Part shown: positions 52,037-62,014 of the stretch, piece by piece
Layout: every line of letters starts with the position of its first letter
How positions within the stretch are numbered: position 1 is the stretch's first letter
The notes under the pieces: generated by a model
Databases searched by the model: none
Seen by the model: only the letters and a program-made list of their open reading frames with translations
Told to the model about the DNA's origin: nothing
Source: Dyella terrae
GTDB lineage: Bacteria; Pseudomonadota; Gammaproteobacteria; Xanthomonadales; Rhodanobacteraceae
NCBI RefSeq assembly: GCF_022394535.1
Contig: NZ_CP089414.1
Span: forward strand, 2,914,001-2,978,000
Reading direction: 5' to 3'
Length of the DNA: 64,000 nt
Translations under genes and position numbers: made by a program

Positions 52037-53017
52037 CTAATGGATTCTGCCCAGTCCGCGAAGCTGACGAAGTGCGGCGCCGAAATAACCGGCGTCGGTG
52101 TCCGCGACGGTACCGTTGCTGCGGGCAAGCGCCGGAAGCGCCGTCCACGGCAGCGTCGGATGCTGGTGATGCAGACGATGAAGATGATGGTTCATCAACA
52201 CAGGGCGCCAGATGGCGGACACTCGAAAGTTGCGAGCACGCGCCTGTTCGTCAAGCGTGACATCGTAGTGGGGAAGATTGTCTGCCAGTGACAGCCACAG
52301 TCCACGCAGGAACATCGTGATAGCAAGCACGGGCCACCATGCCCCGTAGAAATAGAACGCGCAGGCATAGAGTGTGAGTGCCAGAATCCAGTCGCGCCGC
52401 ATACGCATGCGCCGGTCCTTGTTTCCGGCAAAGGCAACAAACAGGCGCTGGACATCCCGGCCGACAGGTTCGTCGCTGCGAAGCTTGTAGGCGACGAGTC
52501 GGCACACCCAGGTGGATGGCAGAAAGGTGAGCAGCGGCACGGCGAGTTCCGCCAGATAGAGACCGCCTAGCAGATGCGCGTAGTAGCCCAAGCGCGCAAG
52601 CATGGGATGCGTTGCGCCGTCATGCACATCCGGCCGGTCAAAGGATTCGCGGGTGTAGCGGTGATGCATCAGGTGGCCGAAGCGAACGGCGTCGAACGGC
52701 AATACGAAAGCGATGGACAGTGCTCGCCCAAACCATTCATTGAGCTGGCGCTGGGGCAGTAGATGTCCATGGATGGATTCATGGATCAGCCCCCAATGCA
52801 TAGGTGTCAACACCACGAGCGGCACGGCAAGCCACAGCGCAGACGTGCCCCAGTGCCGCAACAGGAAGGGCCACGCGATGAGCTGCAACAGGACAGCCGT
52901 GGTGACGAGTCCCAGCAGCGCCCCATTGACGCGATGGTCGATGGGAACACGTCGAGATGTTTGCCGCTCTGCCGCTGCCTGGGCTCCATCCATCGTTACC
53001 GCTGCCTGTAGGTCCAT
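52037..53017 (-). CDS. Fatty acid desaturase family membrane protein
   Basis: 326 residues. The three histidine boxes of the membrane diiron desaturases are HESIHGH, HLMHHRY and HHLHRLHH. Four hydrophobic segments, about 35-57, 62-80, 150-175 and 200-230, surround them. It should insert a double bond in, or hydroxylate, an acyl chain or related lipid in the inner membrane with electrons from a ferredoxin. ATG at 53017 has GGGGAACAG upstream. No partner reductase is nearby. It is monocistronic. Confidence 0.88.
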   Translation of the reverse strand: MDLQAAVTMDGAQAAAERQTSRRVPIDHRVNGALLGLVTTAVLLQLIAWPFLLRHWGTSALWLAVPLVVLTPMHWGLIHESIHGHLLPQRQLNEWFGRALSIAFVLPFDAVRFGHLMHHRYTRESFDRPDVHDGATHPMLARLGYYAHLLGGLYLAELAVPLLTFLPSTWVCRLVAYKLRSDEPVGRDVQRLFVAFAGNKDRRMRMRRDWILALTLYACAFYFYGAWWPVLAITMFLRGLWLSLADNLPHYDVTLDEQARARNFRVSAIWRPVLMNHHLHRLHHQHPTLPWTALPALARSNGTVADTDAGYFGAALRQLRGLGRIH

Positions 53018-53221
53018 CTGTTCCCCGTAAGCACGACATGGTCGCTGCATAAGCTAGCAGCGCCTTTTGACAGACTGAAGAGACCGCCAGCGGCCAGGAC
53101 CGACATACCGCCGCCAACCGGCCTCTGCGCGGCAACTTTTTACGCCGAATAAGACGTCTAAACCGACTGCCCGGCCCGGCCCGGCGATCGGCTCGCACCC
53201 CGACGCCCACAAGATGACGCC

Positions 53222-53998
53222 CTAAACGTGCTGCGCCAGATACGCAGTGGGCGCTACGCCCAGTTCACGTTTGAACATGGCAGTGAACGCACTCGGGCTG
53301 TCGTAACCGAACTCCAACGCGACCTGCCCCAGCGACGCGCCTGCGGCCATGCGGGGCAGGCTAAGCACAATGCACATGCGCCGGCGCCACGCGCTGACCG
53401 ACATGCCCAGCTCCCGCTCGAACAATCGCGCCAACGTGCGGCCACTGACATGGATGCGAACGGCCAGTTCGTCCAACGAGGGCGCGGTTGCTGGTTCGGC
53501 CAGCAGGTGCTGGCATATCTGCATCAGGCGCGGCTCGCTCGGGAAGGGCACGTGCATGGCCAGGCGCGGCGCCTGTTCCAGTTCGTCCAGGATAAGTTCC
53601 ATCACGCGGTGGTGGCGGCCGCTTTCCTGGTAATCCAGCGGAATCGCCATGGCAGCGATGATGGCCTCACGCAGCAGCGGCGATACGTCGATGACCTCGC
53701 AGCGCTGTGGCAGGCCGTCGCGCGCGTCGGGCCGAACGAACACGGTGCGCATGCCCACATCACCGGCCATGCGTATCTGGTGCGCCATGCCGGCAGGCAT
53801 CCATAACGCCTTGCCAGCAGGCACCACCCAGCGGCCCTCCGCGCTGGCCACGGTCATGGCGCCGGTAACGCTGTGGATCAGTTGGGCGCGGCGATGGCTG
53901 TGCGGAGGCACTTCCGCCCCGTGCACGTAGTCGGTGGCGAGCGCCGCCACGGGGCGCTCGCAGGCTTCGCAATCGTCGAGGGTACGCAGCGTGTCCAT
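53222..53998 (-). CDS. AraC family transcriptional regulator
   Basis: 258 residues. N-terminal cupin domain (about 20-110: HGAEVPPHSHRRAQLIHSVTGAMTV, VPAGKALWMPAGMAHQIRM) and C-terminal double helix-turn-helix (about 150-255: LDELAVRIHVSGRTLARLFERELGMSVSAWRRRMCI, VALEFGYDSPSAFTAMFKRELG). ATG at 53998 is preferred over a TTG at 54037. It is divergent from the efflux operon (start 54085), so it probably controls that operon; the inducer is unknown. Confidence 0.9.
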   Translation of the reverse strand: MDTLRTLDDCEACERPVAALATDYVHGAEVPPHSHRRAQLIHSVTGAMTVASAEGRWVVPAGKALWMPAGMAHQIRMAGDVGMRTVFVRPDARDGLPQRCEVIDVSPLLREAIIAAMAIPLDYQESGRHHRVMELILDELEQAPRLAMHVPFPSEPRLMQICQHLLAEPATAPSLDELAVRIHVSGRTLARLFERELGMSVSAWRRRMCIVLSLPRMAAGASLGQVALEFGYDSPSAFTAMFKRELGVAPTAYLAQHV

Positions 53999-54084
53999 TA
54001 CGCGACGATTGTCGTCTCGATCTAGTATGGAAGACAACCGGCAGCCATGGCCAAATGAGAGTCGATCTCATTGAGTGCCTTCCG

Positions 54085-55557
54085 ATGCTGCGTCGATTTC
54101 CCTTCCTGGCCGCTGTATTGCTCCCCTTGAGCGCCTGCGTGCCGCCTACTGCGGTGGCGCCTGCGCGCGTGCCCATCGCGCCAGACCAGGGCCTGTTACG
54201 TCATGACCAACCTGGCATGTCCTCGGCGCCGGCCGGGACATCGTGGTGGACGCTTTACGACGATCCCCTGCTGGGCCAACTGGTACAGCAGGCGCTACGT
54301 GACAACCTGGATCTGGAGGCCGCCAGCGCGCGGGTAGCTCAGGCCCACAGCGTGCTTGATGTGCGTCGACGCCAGCGCCTGCCTTCGACCCAGCTGACGG
54401 CGGGCGCGGGTTATGGCAGCACAGCCACTGACCAGCTTGCCGCCGCACTCGATGACACACCCGTGCGCACAGGCCTGCGATACGACGCCGGCTTGGATTT
54501 CTCATGGGACACCGACCTCAACGGTCGCCTGGGAGCTTCTGTGCGTCAGGCTCGCGCGCATGCCGGCGAGGTGCAGGCACGTGCCGATGGTGTTCGCATC
54601 GACGTGGCCGTGGAAACGGCGCGCGCCTACGTGGACATCTGTGGCTACGCGGCACGCGTGATCGATGCGCGTCGTTCGATCGATCTGCTCAACCAGAGTC
54701 TCGCGGTGCAACGCAAACGGTTGACGGCCGGCGCCGGCAACCGCCTGGATGTGGTGCGCACGCAAGGCTTGGTCGACGAAGCCACGGCGGCTTTGCCGGA
54801 CCTGCAGGCCGCGCATGACAACGCGATCGAAGAACTGGCCGTATTGCTGGGCAAACCAGTGGATGGCATGCCCGCGGGTGCCACCGATTGCCATGCCGTG
54901 CCGCAATTGTCGGCGGCGTTGCCGGTGGGCGACGTCGGCGATCTGCTGAAGCGGCGCCCCGATGTACGTGCGGCGGATCAACATCTGCGCGCCAGCACAG
55001 CGGGCATCGACATCGCCACGGCGGAGCTGTATCCCTCGGTATCCATCGGTGCTGGCGTGCTGAGTTCCGCCAGCCACGTCAGCGAACTGGATGCCCGCGC
55101 CTCGACGGTTTGGCGCATCGGGCCGCTGCTGTCATGGCGCTTCCCCAACGTTGCGGTGGCGCGTGCGCAGATAGCGGCGGCTCGGGCCGATCAACGCGCG
55201 GCGCTGGCCGACTTCGACCAAAGCATCCTGCGCGCACTCGCCAGCGTACGCACCGCGCTCAACAGCTATGCCGCCGCGCAACGCCGCCGCGAAGCACTGC
55301 AACACGCCAGTACACAGACCGGCGAGGCACTGGCCCTCGCTCAGCGCGGACAGTCGTTGGGCGCGGTCGATGCGCTGGACGTACTCGACGCCGAGCGCAG
55401 CGACGTCGCCGCGCGACTGGCTGCCACCGCTTCTGACGCGAACGTCGCGGTGGCGCAGCTCGGTCTGTTTCGCGCGCTGGGTGGTGGCTGGCAGGCAACC
55501 GATGCCGCCGCGCCCGCTCCATCTCCACGTTCCGGCGCTGCCGGATCCGCTCCCTGA
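54085..55557 (+). CDS. Outer-membrane efflux lipoprotein (NodT/OprM type)
   Basis: 490 residues. Lipoprotein signal ending LLPLSAC (about 1-17), then two OEP repeats forming the TolC-like barrel and helical tunnel (about 55-250 and 270-465). Typical segments include WWTLYDDPLLGQLVQQALRDN, LVDEATAALPDLQAAHDNAIEELAVLLGKP and DLLKRRPDVRAADQHLRASTAGIDIATAELYPSV. It is the outer-membrane channel of the tripartite pump encoded by the next two genes. ATG at 54085 gives a perfect lipoprotein signal. A Pro/Ala tail ends the protein. Confidence 0.9.
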   Translation: MLRRFPFLAAVLLPLSACVPPTAVAPARVPIAPDQGLLRHDQPGMSSAPAGTSWWTLYDDPLLGQLVQQALRDNLDLEAASARVAQAHSVLDVRRRQRLPSTQLTAGAGYGSTATDQLAAALDDTPVRTGLRYDAGLDFSWDTDLNGRLGASVRQARAHAGEVQARADGVRIDVAVETARAYVDICGYAARVIDARRSIDLLNQSLAVQRKRLTAGAGNRLDVVRTQGLVDEATAALPDLQAAHDNAIEELAVLLGKPVDGMPAGATDCHAVPQLSAALPVGDVGDLLKRRPDVRAADQHLRASTAGIDIATAELYPSVSIGAGVLSSASHVSELDARASTVWRIGPLLSWRFPNVAVARAQIAAARADQRAALADFDQSILRALASVRTALNSYAAAQRRREALQHASTQTGEALALAQRGQSLGAVDALDVLDAERSDVAARLAATASDANVAVAQLGLFRALGGGWQATDAAAPAPSPRSGAAGSAP

Positions 55558-55572
55558 TACGCGAGAACCCTC

Positions 55573-56688
55573 ATGTTGAATCGACCTAACCGTTTCACCG
55601 CCATCCGCGATGCCAGGGCATGGGCCCAGCGCAGCCCGCGCGCACTCGCGGGCGCACTGGCCGGCATCGCGCTGCTGTTTGGCGGCATCACTTACTGGTG
55701 CCTGGTGGCGCGCTATCGCGAAAGCACGGACGACGCCTATGTGCGTGCCGATATCGTCACGGTCAGCCCGCGCGTGAGCGGTTATCTGGCCCAAGTACTC
55801 GTGCAGGACAATCAGGACGTCAAGGCCGGCGACGTGCTGGCCCGCATCGACGATAGTGATTACCTCGCCCGCGTGGCGCTTGCGCAAGGCGCGGTGGATG
55901 CCGCCGATGCCGAGCTGCGCGGACGCCGTGCGGCCATCACTAATCTGGATGCGCTCTCCGACGAACAGACCAGCCACATCGCCGCGGCAGAAGCCGATGT
56001 CGCCGCGCAACAGGCCGCCGCACACAAGGCTGCACTGGCCTACCAACGCCAGCAATGGTTAAAGCAGGAACAGATCGCCAGCCAGGAGCAGTTGGAAAGC
56101 GCGCAGGCGGAAGCAGCCATGAGCGCCTCCGCACAAACGCAGGCTCAGGCCGCGCTGGCCGGTAGTCGCAAACGCCTTGTATCCCTGCAAACGGAGCGCG
56201 CGAAAGCAGAAGCGGCACGCGATGCGGGCGAAGCGGATCTCGCCAAGGCGCAAGCCACGCTGACGCTGGCGCAGTTGGATCTGGACCACACACGCATCCA
56301 GGCACCCAGCAGCGGTCGGGTGGGACAGCGCAGTCTGCGTGTGGGCCAGTACGTCGCGGTGGGTACGCCCCTGCTCGCCATCGTGCCGCGTGACACTTAT
56401 GTAGTGGCCAACTTCAAGGAGACACAGCTGGCCCGCGTGCACCTGGGCCAGCCGGTGCAAGTGGAGGTGGATGCACTGGGCGGGCGCCATTTGCATGGCC
56501 GCGTGGAAAGCTTGTCCCCCGCGTCGGGCGCGGAATTCGCCTTGCTGCCGCCGGATAACGCCACCGGCAATTTCACCAAGATCGTGCAGCGCATGCCGCT
56601 GCGCATCGCACTGGACGCTGCCGAGGCGGACGCGTTGCGTCCCGGCATGTCGGTCGTTGCCACCATCGACACGCAACGCACGCCATGA
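55573..56688 (+). CDS. EmrA-like membrane fusion protein (HlyD family)
   Basis: 371 residues. One helix (about 25-47) anchors it in the inner membrane. DDAYVRADIVTVSPRVSGYLAQVLVQDNQDVKAGDVLARID is the lipoyl/barrel-sandwich entry, a long coiled coil (about 100-215) follows, and LAIVPRDTYVVANFKETQLARVHLGQPVQVEVDALGG is the EmrA-type beta-barrel region. It bridges the inner-membrane pump and the outer-membrane factor. It lies 15 bases after the OMF gene; its stop overlaps the pump start (ATGA), so all three genes are coupled. Confidence 0.92.
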   Translation: MLNRPNRFTAIRDARAWAQRSPRALAGALAGIALLFGGITYWCLVARYRESTDDAYVRADIVTVSPRVSGYLAQVLVQDNQDVKAGDVLARIDDSDYLARVALAQGAVDAADAELRGRRAAITNLDALSDEQTSHIAAAEADVAAQQAAAHKAALAYQRQQWLKQEQIASQEQLESAQAEAAMSASAQTQAQAALAGSRKRLVSLQTERAKAEAARDAGEADLAKAQATLTLAQLDLDHTRIQAPSSGRVGQRSLRVGQYVAVGTPLLAIVPRDTYVVANFKETQLARVHLGQPVQVEVDALGGRHLHGRVESLSPASGAEFALLPPDNATGNFTKIVQRMPLRIALDAAEADALRPGMSVVATIDTQRTP

Positions 56689-58310
56689 GTGCAGAGGCCG
56701 AGGAGAAGGTTTCTCTACGCACCTGGGTCGCGGTGATCGGCGGTGCAGTGGGCTGTTTCCTGGCGGGTATGAACGTACACGTCACCAATGCATCGTTGCC
56801 AGATATTCGCGGATCGCTGGGCGCCACCTTCGAAGAAGGTTCGTGGATCAGCACGGCCTATCTGGTGGCCGAGATCATCGTGATACCGCTGGCCGCGTGG
56901 CTGACCCAGGTGTTCTCGATGCGACGCGTGCTGATGACTGGCACGGCTGGCTTCGTGGTGTTCTCCATCCTTTGCTCGTTAGCGCCCAACATCGGCACCA
57001 TGATCTTGGCGCGCACGCTGCAGGGTGCGTTTGGCGGTGTGCTGATTCCCCTGAGCTTCCAGTTGATCGTGACCGAGCTGCCGCGCTCGAAGCATGCGCT
57101 GGGCATGGCGTTGTTCGCCGTATCCAACAATGTGGCGCAGGCAGCGGGGCCATCACTGGGTGGCTGGCTCACCGAGATGTATTCGTGGCGCTACATCTTC
57201 TATCTGCAGATTCCGCCGGGGCTGGCGTTGCTGGCTGCGATCGGCTGGTCCATCCGCCCGACCGCGCCCGACTTGGCCAAACTACGTAATGGCGACTGGG
57301 GCGGCATTACCGCCATGGCGCTGGGCCTTTCTACCTTGCAGATCATGCTTGAAGAGGGTGAGCGTAAGGATTGGTTCTCCTCCTCCTTCATCGTGTTATC
57401 CAGTCTGGTCGCTGTCGTCGGGTTAGTGGCTTTTGTCTGGACTGAGCTGCGCCGCGCGCAGCCCTTCATCAACCTGCGCCTGCTCGGTGCCTACAACTTC
57501 GGGCTGGCGAGCCTTATGCAGTTTCTGTTTGGCGCGGTGGTGTTTGGCGTGGTGTTTCTCGTGCCCAACTACTTTGCCGATGTACAGGGCTACAACGCAC
57601 GCGAGATCGGCCTGACCATGATCCCTTACGGCATCGTGCAGTTCGTGATGTCGTTTGCCACGCCACCGTTGATGCGGGCCACCAGTCCGCGTCTGGCGAT
57701 TGGTGCGGGCTTTGTGATCATGGCGATCGGTTGCCTGATGAACATCCACCTCGACATGGATGCCGCGAAGAACACCACCGTGCCTTCCTTGATTGTGCGT
57801 GGCGTGGGGCAGTCGCTGATCGTGGTGGCGTTGGGCGTGATGGCGGTGGATGGTCTGGACAAGGCCGAACTTGGCTCCGCCTCCGGCGTGTTCTCGATGG
57901 TGCGCAACGTGGGCGGTGCCATCGGCATCGCCATTGCCAGCCAGTTGGTGGTGGTGCGGCAGAAGTTCCACGCCGAACGCATCGGTGAGCACGTGACGCC
58001 CTACCTCGCTGCGTACCGCGACCGTATCGCACAGGGCGTAGCTCGCCTGGCGGGCCACGCGGTAGCTCCATCGGATGCACTGCAAGGGGCGGCCTACGCT
58101 GGCCTGCGACAGCGCTCGCTGGCGCAACTAGCCTCGGTGGTGCACAAGCAGGCGTTGCTGGAGGCGTATAGCGATGTGTTCCTGCTCGCTGGTGTGACCA
58201 TGCTGCTCTGCGCAGGCGGGGCATTCCTGTTTCGCAGTGCACGGCACGCGGAGCCCAAGGCCATCAGTGATGCCGCCGAGGCGATGGAATCTACGGTTGA
58301 AGTGGCTTGA
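56685..58310 (+). CDS. EmrB/QacA-type MFS efflux pump (DHA2 family)
   Basis: 541 residues with about 14 membrane helices. GGAVGCFLAGMNVHVTNASLPDIRGSLGATFEEGSWISTAYLVAEIIVIPLAAW matches EmrB helix 1-2 with its VNVALP-like motif, LARTLQGAFGGVLIPLSFQ motif B, and a motif C-like helix (GPSLGGWLTEMYSWRYIF). It expels hydrophobic compounds by proton antiport and works with the two preceding proteins. ATG at 56685. The divergent AraC gene is its likely regulator. Confidence 0.92.
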   Translation: MSAEAEEKVSLRTWVAVIGGAVGCFLAGMNVHVTNASLPDIRGSLGATFEEGSWISTAYLVAEIIVIPLAAWLTQVFSMRRVLMTGTAGFVVFSILCSLAPNIGTMILARTLQGAFGGVLIPLSFQLIVTELPRSKHALGMALFAVSNNVAQAAGPSLGGWLTEMYSWRYIFYLQIPPGLALLAAIGWSIRPTAPDLAKLRNGDWGGITAMALGLSTLQIMLEEGERKDWFSSSFIVLSSLVAVVGLVAFVWTELRRAQPFINLRLLGAYNFGLASLMQFLFGAVVFGVVFLVPNYFADVQGYNAREIGLTMIPYGIVQFVMSFATPPLMRATSPRLAIGAGFVIMAIGCLMNIHLDMDAAKNTTVPSLIVRGVGQSLIVVALGVMAVDGLDKAELGSASGVFSMVRNVGGAIGIAIASQLVVVRQKFHAERIGEHVTPYLAAYRDRIAQGVARLAGHAVAPSDALQGAAYAGLRQRSLAQLASVVHKQALLEAYSDVFLLAGVTMLLCAGGAFLFRSARHAEPKAISDAAEAMESTVEVA

Positions 58311-58418
58311 TGGACGTAGCGGCAGAAACCTGGTTCGAGCCTGCCCGCGCCAGCTCAGCCTGCTCGCAATGTTGAAATCGACATGCCCATATAGCAACGA
58401 AAAGCGGGCATCCTCGCC

Positions 58419-60011
58419 TCAATGCTGCGGCGGCGTGGCGGGACGTCTCTTGATTACATCAGACGCGGCCCTGTCCAACCAAGACACGGCACGGCGCACC
58501 CATGCACCGGTCTTGTCATGGTTCCACTCGAACGTGGCCACGCTTCGCGGCGGCATGGTGTAGTCGAACCGGACCTGGCCCTCGACCACCGATACAGGAC
58601 GCGCATCGGTTTTGCTGTTCACCATCACCAGCACGATCGATCCGTCCGATACGTTCTGGAATGCCACATTGGCGATACCCTGATCGGCATCGGTGTCGGT
58701 GGACGCCACGCGCACGGCGCCGGGCAGCACGAATTTGCTGAAATGCGCCAGCGCGTAGTACTCGTCATTGCGACTGACTTCGCCTGTCTTCGAGTCGACC
58801 ATGATCACGCCCTTGCAGGCGGCACAGCCACCGAAGTGCGGGCCGTGGTTTTCGTCAAGGGCTAGATTCCAGTACACCACACCGCTGGCCCACTGCCTGA
58901 TACCCGTGACCAGCAGATTGCGCGCGAACCAGATCAGCTCGCCGTTGATGCTTGATGCCCAGTCACCGCCCGAACACTCGGTGATGTAGACGCTCTTCTG
59001 CGGATACGCGCGATGCACGCGCCCCTGTGCCGACTGACTGCCTTCGTAGCAATGCCACGCAACGCCGTCGATATAGCGGGCGGCATCGGCGTCGCCGAGC
59101 ACACTCAGCGGTTGCTCGGGATGGCTCCAGTTGTGATCCCATTCCAGGATGGCGGTTTTAGGCGTGCGGCTTGCCAGCTTGGGGCCGAGGTACTGCGAGA
59201 CGATACGCGCCCGCGTATCCGCAGGCATTTCCATGCCTGGGTAGGTGACCGGCACAAAGCCCGGCTCGTTCTGCAAGGTCAGCGCGAAGATGGGGATGCC
59301 GTAACCGCGATAGGCATCGAGATACTTGATGAGATAGTCCGCGTACGTACTTTCATACTGCTCAAGCAAGTCCCCGCCAATCAGATTTTGGCTGGACTTC
59401 ATCCAGGCTGGCGCACTCCATGACGAGGCGATGATGCGCAATCCGGCGTTGACGGAAAGCGCCTCGCGCACCACGGGTATCACGTCGAGCAGATTGGGCG
59501 TGACGTTGAAATGCTGCAGCTCTGGATCCGTCTGGCCGAAGGGCACATCGTCCAGGGTATAGGGCTTCAACGAGAAATCCGAGGCGCCAATGGTCAGGCG
59601 CATCATGTTCAGATTGAGATTGGGCGGCGGCCCATACAGCTCGTGCAACAAATCGCTGCGCTGCGCATCGGACAGCTTGTTCTGCAGCAGCCATGCGGAT
59701 GAGTCGGTCATCGCCGCGCCGAAACCGACCATGGTTTGGTATTTCTTGTCGACTTCAATGACGACATCCGCGGGCGCCGAGCCGCGGGCGCTCATGGCGA
59801 TGTCGGGCTGCGGCATCAGTTTCAGCCGTCGATCGGCTGTGCTCAGCCACAGCTCGACTGTGGGCCCCATGGGCCGTGACGCAGGCGCAACGCTGGCGAC
59901 GACGGAGCGATGCTCGAAACGCGGCGCGTAAAGGGCCGCGAGGGTGAGCAAGGTAAGCAACGCAATGAAGGCGAAGGCAGTTCGACCGGATTCCGACCCG
60001 TGCTCATCCAT
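58419..60011 (-). CDS. Glycoside hydrolase family 30 (glucosylceramidase-like)
   Basis: 530 residues. An N-terminal hydrophobic segment (about 8-30, TAFAFIALLTLLTLAALYA) is a signal anchor or signal peptide. A TIM barrel with flanking beta domain follows. The acid/base Glu lies in ALTLQNEPGF and the nucleophile Glu in VYITECSGGDW, both in GH30 context; MVGFGAAMTDSSAWLL and MMRLTIGASDFSL are typical GH30_1 segments. The C-terminal region (about 440-500) is the GH30 beta domain. Expected activity is beta-glucosidic hydrolysis (glucosylceramide or beta-1,6-glucan). ATG at 60011; 60029 is possible. Neither has a clear RBS. Confidence 0.88.
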   Translation of the reverse strand: MDEHGSESGRTAFAFIALLTLLTLAALYAPRFEHRSVVASVAPASRPMGPTVELWLSTADRRLKLMPQPDIAMSARGSAPADVVIEVDKKYQTMVGFGAAMTDSSAWLLQNKLSDAQRSDLLHELYGPPPNLNLNMMRLTIGASDFSLKPYTLDDVPFGQTDPELQHFNVTPNLLDVIPVVREALSVNAGLRIIASSWSAPAWMKSSQNLIGGDLLEQYESTYADYLIKYLDAYRGYGIPIFALTLQNEPGFVPVTYPGMEMPADTRARIVSQYLGPKLASRTPKTAILEWDHNWSHPEQPLSVLGDADAARYIDGVAWHCYEGSQSAQGRVHRAYPQKSVYITECSGGDWASSINGELIWFARNLLVTGIRQWASGVVYWNLALDENHGPHFGGCAACKGVIMVDSKTGEVSRNDEYYALAHFSKFVLPGAVRVASTDTDADQGIANVAFQNVSDGSIVLVMVNSKTDARPVSVVEGQVRFDYTMPPRSVATFEWNHDKTGAWVRRAVSWLDRAASDVIKRRPATPPQH

Positions 60012-60372
60012 AGCGTACGCAAAGCCCATCAATCATGTAGCAGTCCACTCGTATCACGAAGTTCCTAGGCTTGCGCATCCAAACAGGCAGATTCGAGTTT
60101 CCAGGCAACGTCGTTTCCTGCGGCCTGGATGCGCCTTCCAAAACGTCTGTTTTGGGGCGTGAGGAGACACCTGCGCTCCCCGGCTCGCCCTGAGCAGACA
60201 GTTGCAGATTAGCGCATGCCTCGTTGGTCGGCTCTAGGCGTTGCCGCGGTTGACTAAAAACAACGGGAGAACAGGACTTTGCGGGCGTAGACTGCATCTA
60301 CACCACGATCGGGATAGTCTCGAACGCTGGCCCATCGAATGGACCTGCCGCTATCGGTCAAGGGCACCGCTC
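60012..60372. other. 361-base divergent intergenic region
   Basis: It lies between the GH30 gene and the pilin-like gene. A perfect short hairpin CCAAAAC gtct GTTTTGG is at 60138-60155. No gene is visible. Both promoters should lie here, but I cannot assign -10/-35 elements with confidence. Confidence 0.5.
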
Positions 60373-60909
60373 ATGCTCAAGCTACGACGATTGTCCATGC
60401 TCAACGTGCTGATCGCGATGATGAGCGTCACGGTGATCGCCGCTGTGACCTTGCTCCTCTGGCACGGCTTTGGGCCCAGGCAGCACATCGCCGCCGCCAT
60501 GAAGGACGCCGATGCGCTGAAGGATGTGGTGCTGGAGGCCGCCACGGTGCATGGCGGGCTGGCGGGGATTCACTCCACTGACCTGCACTACGACTCTGCC
60601 GCCTCGATTGGCACCTATATCGCGTATGCGGAGATTGCCGACGGTGGGCTCATCACACTGCACACGCGCAATACGGGGGCGAGCCCTGACCCTATCCTGA
60701 TGCTTATCCCCACGGAGCGAAACGGCAAGAAAGGCGCCGAGATCACCTGGACATGCAAGCTGGTGCTCAACAGTTACTCCCTGTCCCCACCCGATTGCCT
60801 CAATCAAGAGACCATACTGGTGAGGTCAGCGCCAACACCTGCTGCGCAGACGCCCCGCGCCAACTCGGCCTCCAGCAGCGCACTCGCACACAACGCAACG
60901 CGGCCGTGA
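60373..60909 (+). CDS. Pilin-like protein
   Basis: 178 residues. A hydrophobic N-terminal helix (about 8-31, MLNVLIAMMSVTVIAAVTLLLWHG) precedes a globular domain with AEIADGGLITLHTR, PILMLIPTERNG and GAEITWTCKLVLNSYSLSPPDC. The W-x-C...PxxC ending, with a disulfide loop, is that of type IV pilin C-terminal domains. The usual prepilin site (G-F-T-L-I-E) is absent, so it may be membrane-anchored rather than assembled. A Ser/Ala tail follows. ATG at 60373. It stands alone; no pilus assembly gene is near. Confidence 0.65.
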   Translation: MLKLRRLSMLNVLIAMMSVTVIAAVTLLLWHGFGPRQHIAAAMKDADALKDVVLEAATVHGGLAGIHSTDLHYDSAASIGTYIAYAEIADGGLITLHTRNTGASPDPILMLIPTERNGKKGAEITWTCKLVLNSYSLSPPDCLNQETILVRSAPTPAAQTPRANSASSSALAHNATRP

Positions 60910-60940
60910 CACCGGGCGAGTGAGTTTGCCGGTGGTCGCA

Positions 60941-62014
60941 TCAGGCAGGGCGCCGTCCGGCATTCGGCGTTTCATACCAAGCCCTGGAGCGATTCACGAT
61001 ACGCACCACGGACAGCATCACCGGCACTTCGACCAGCACACCAACCACCGTGGCCAATGCGGCGCCCGAGTTCAGGCCAAACAAGCTGACTGCGGCGGCC
61101 ACCGCAAGCTCAAAGAAGTTGCTGGCCCCGATCAGGGCGGATGGGCCCGCTACGCAGTGCTCCACGCCCAGCCAGCGGTTCAGCAGATAAGCCAGGCCCG
61201 AGGTGAAGTAGACCTGCACCAAAATCGGCACCGCGAGCATGGCGATGATCAGCGGCTGCGCTAGGATCTGTTTTCCCTGGAATCCGAACAGCAAGGTCAG
61301 CGTGACTAACAGCGCGACCAGCGACACCGGACTCAAGCGACGCAGGCATTCAGCCAATGCTCGCTCACCTCCGCGCGCGAGGATCACACGACGCAGCAGC
61401 GTGGCCCCGATCACCGGCACCACGATGTAAAGCCCCACGGACAACATCAACGTCATCCACGGCACCGTAATCGCTGACACACCCAATAGCAGGGCCACCA
61501 GCGGTGCAAAAGCCACCACCATGATGCCGTCGTTGATGGCCACCTGACTGAGCGTGAACGTTGGCTCGCCACCGCACAGGTTGCTCCACACAAACACCAT
61601 GGCCGTGCACGGCGCCGCCGCCAGCAGGATCAGGCCCGCCACGTAGCTGTCCACGTGGTCCGCCGGGAGATAAGCAGCAAAGACGTGCCGAAGGAACAAC
61701 CAGGCCAGCAGCGCCATGGAGAACGGTTTCACCGCCCAGTTGATGAAAAGGGTGACGCCCATGCCTTTCCAGTGTCGGCCTATCTGACGCATAGCGCCGA
61801 GGTCGATCTTCAGCAGCATGGGCACGATCATCAGCCAGATAAGCACCGCGATCGGCAGATTGACCTTGGCGACCTCCATCGCACCCAGCACCGCAAACGG
61901 CACAGGCAACCAGTGGCCAAGCGCCGTGCCCAGCACGATGCACACCGCCACCCAAAGCATCAGCGTCCGCTCGAAAAATCCGATGGCGAGCCGCGCGACA
62001 GCGGTTTCACCCAT
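60941..62014 (-). CDS. arsB: ACR3-family arsenite efflux permease
   Basis: 357 residues, about ten membrane helices. NLPIAVLIWLMIVPMLLKID and AAPCTAMVFVWSNLCGGEPTFTL are ACR3 signatures, the latter with the conserved Cys that is required for As(III) transport. It exports arsenite using the membrane potential. ATG at 62014 has GAGGA eight bases upstream. It overlaps the arsC stop by 8 bases and is the last gene of arsR-arsC-acr3. It is transcribed towards the pilin-like gene, with a 31-base convergent gap. Confidence 0.93.
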   Translation of the reverse strand: MGETAVARLAIGFFERTLMLWVAVCIVLGTALGHWLPVPFAVLGAMEVAKVNLPIAVLIWLMIVPMLLKIDLGAMRQIGRHWKGMGVTLFINWAVKPFSMALLAWLFLRHVFAAYLPADHVDSYVAGLILLAAAPCTAMVFVWSNLCGGEPTFTLSQVAINDGIMVVAFAPLVALLLGVSAITVPWMTLMLSVGLYIVVPVIGATLLRRVILARGGERALAECLRRLSPVSLVALLVTLTLLFGFQGKQILAQPLIIAMLAVPILVQVYFTSGLAYLLNRWLGVEHCVAGPSALIGASNFFELAVAAAVSLFGLNSGAALATVVGVLVEVPVMLSVVRIVNRSRAWYETPNAGRRPA

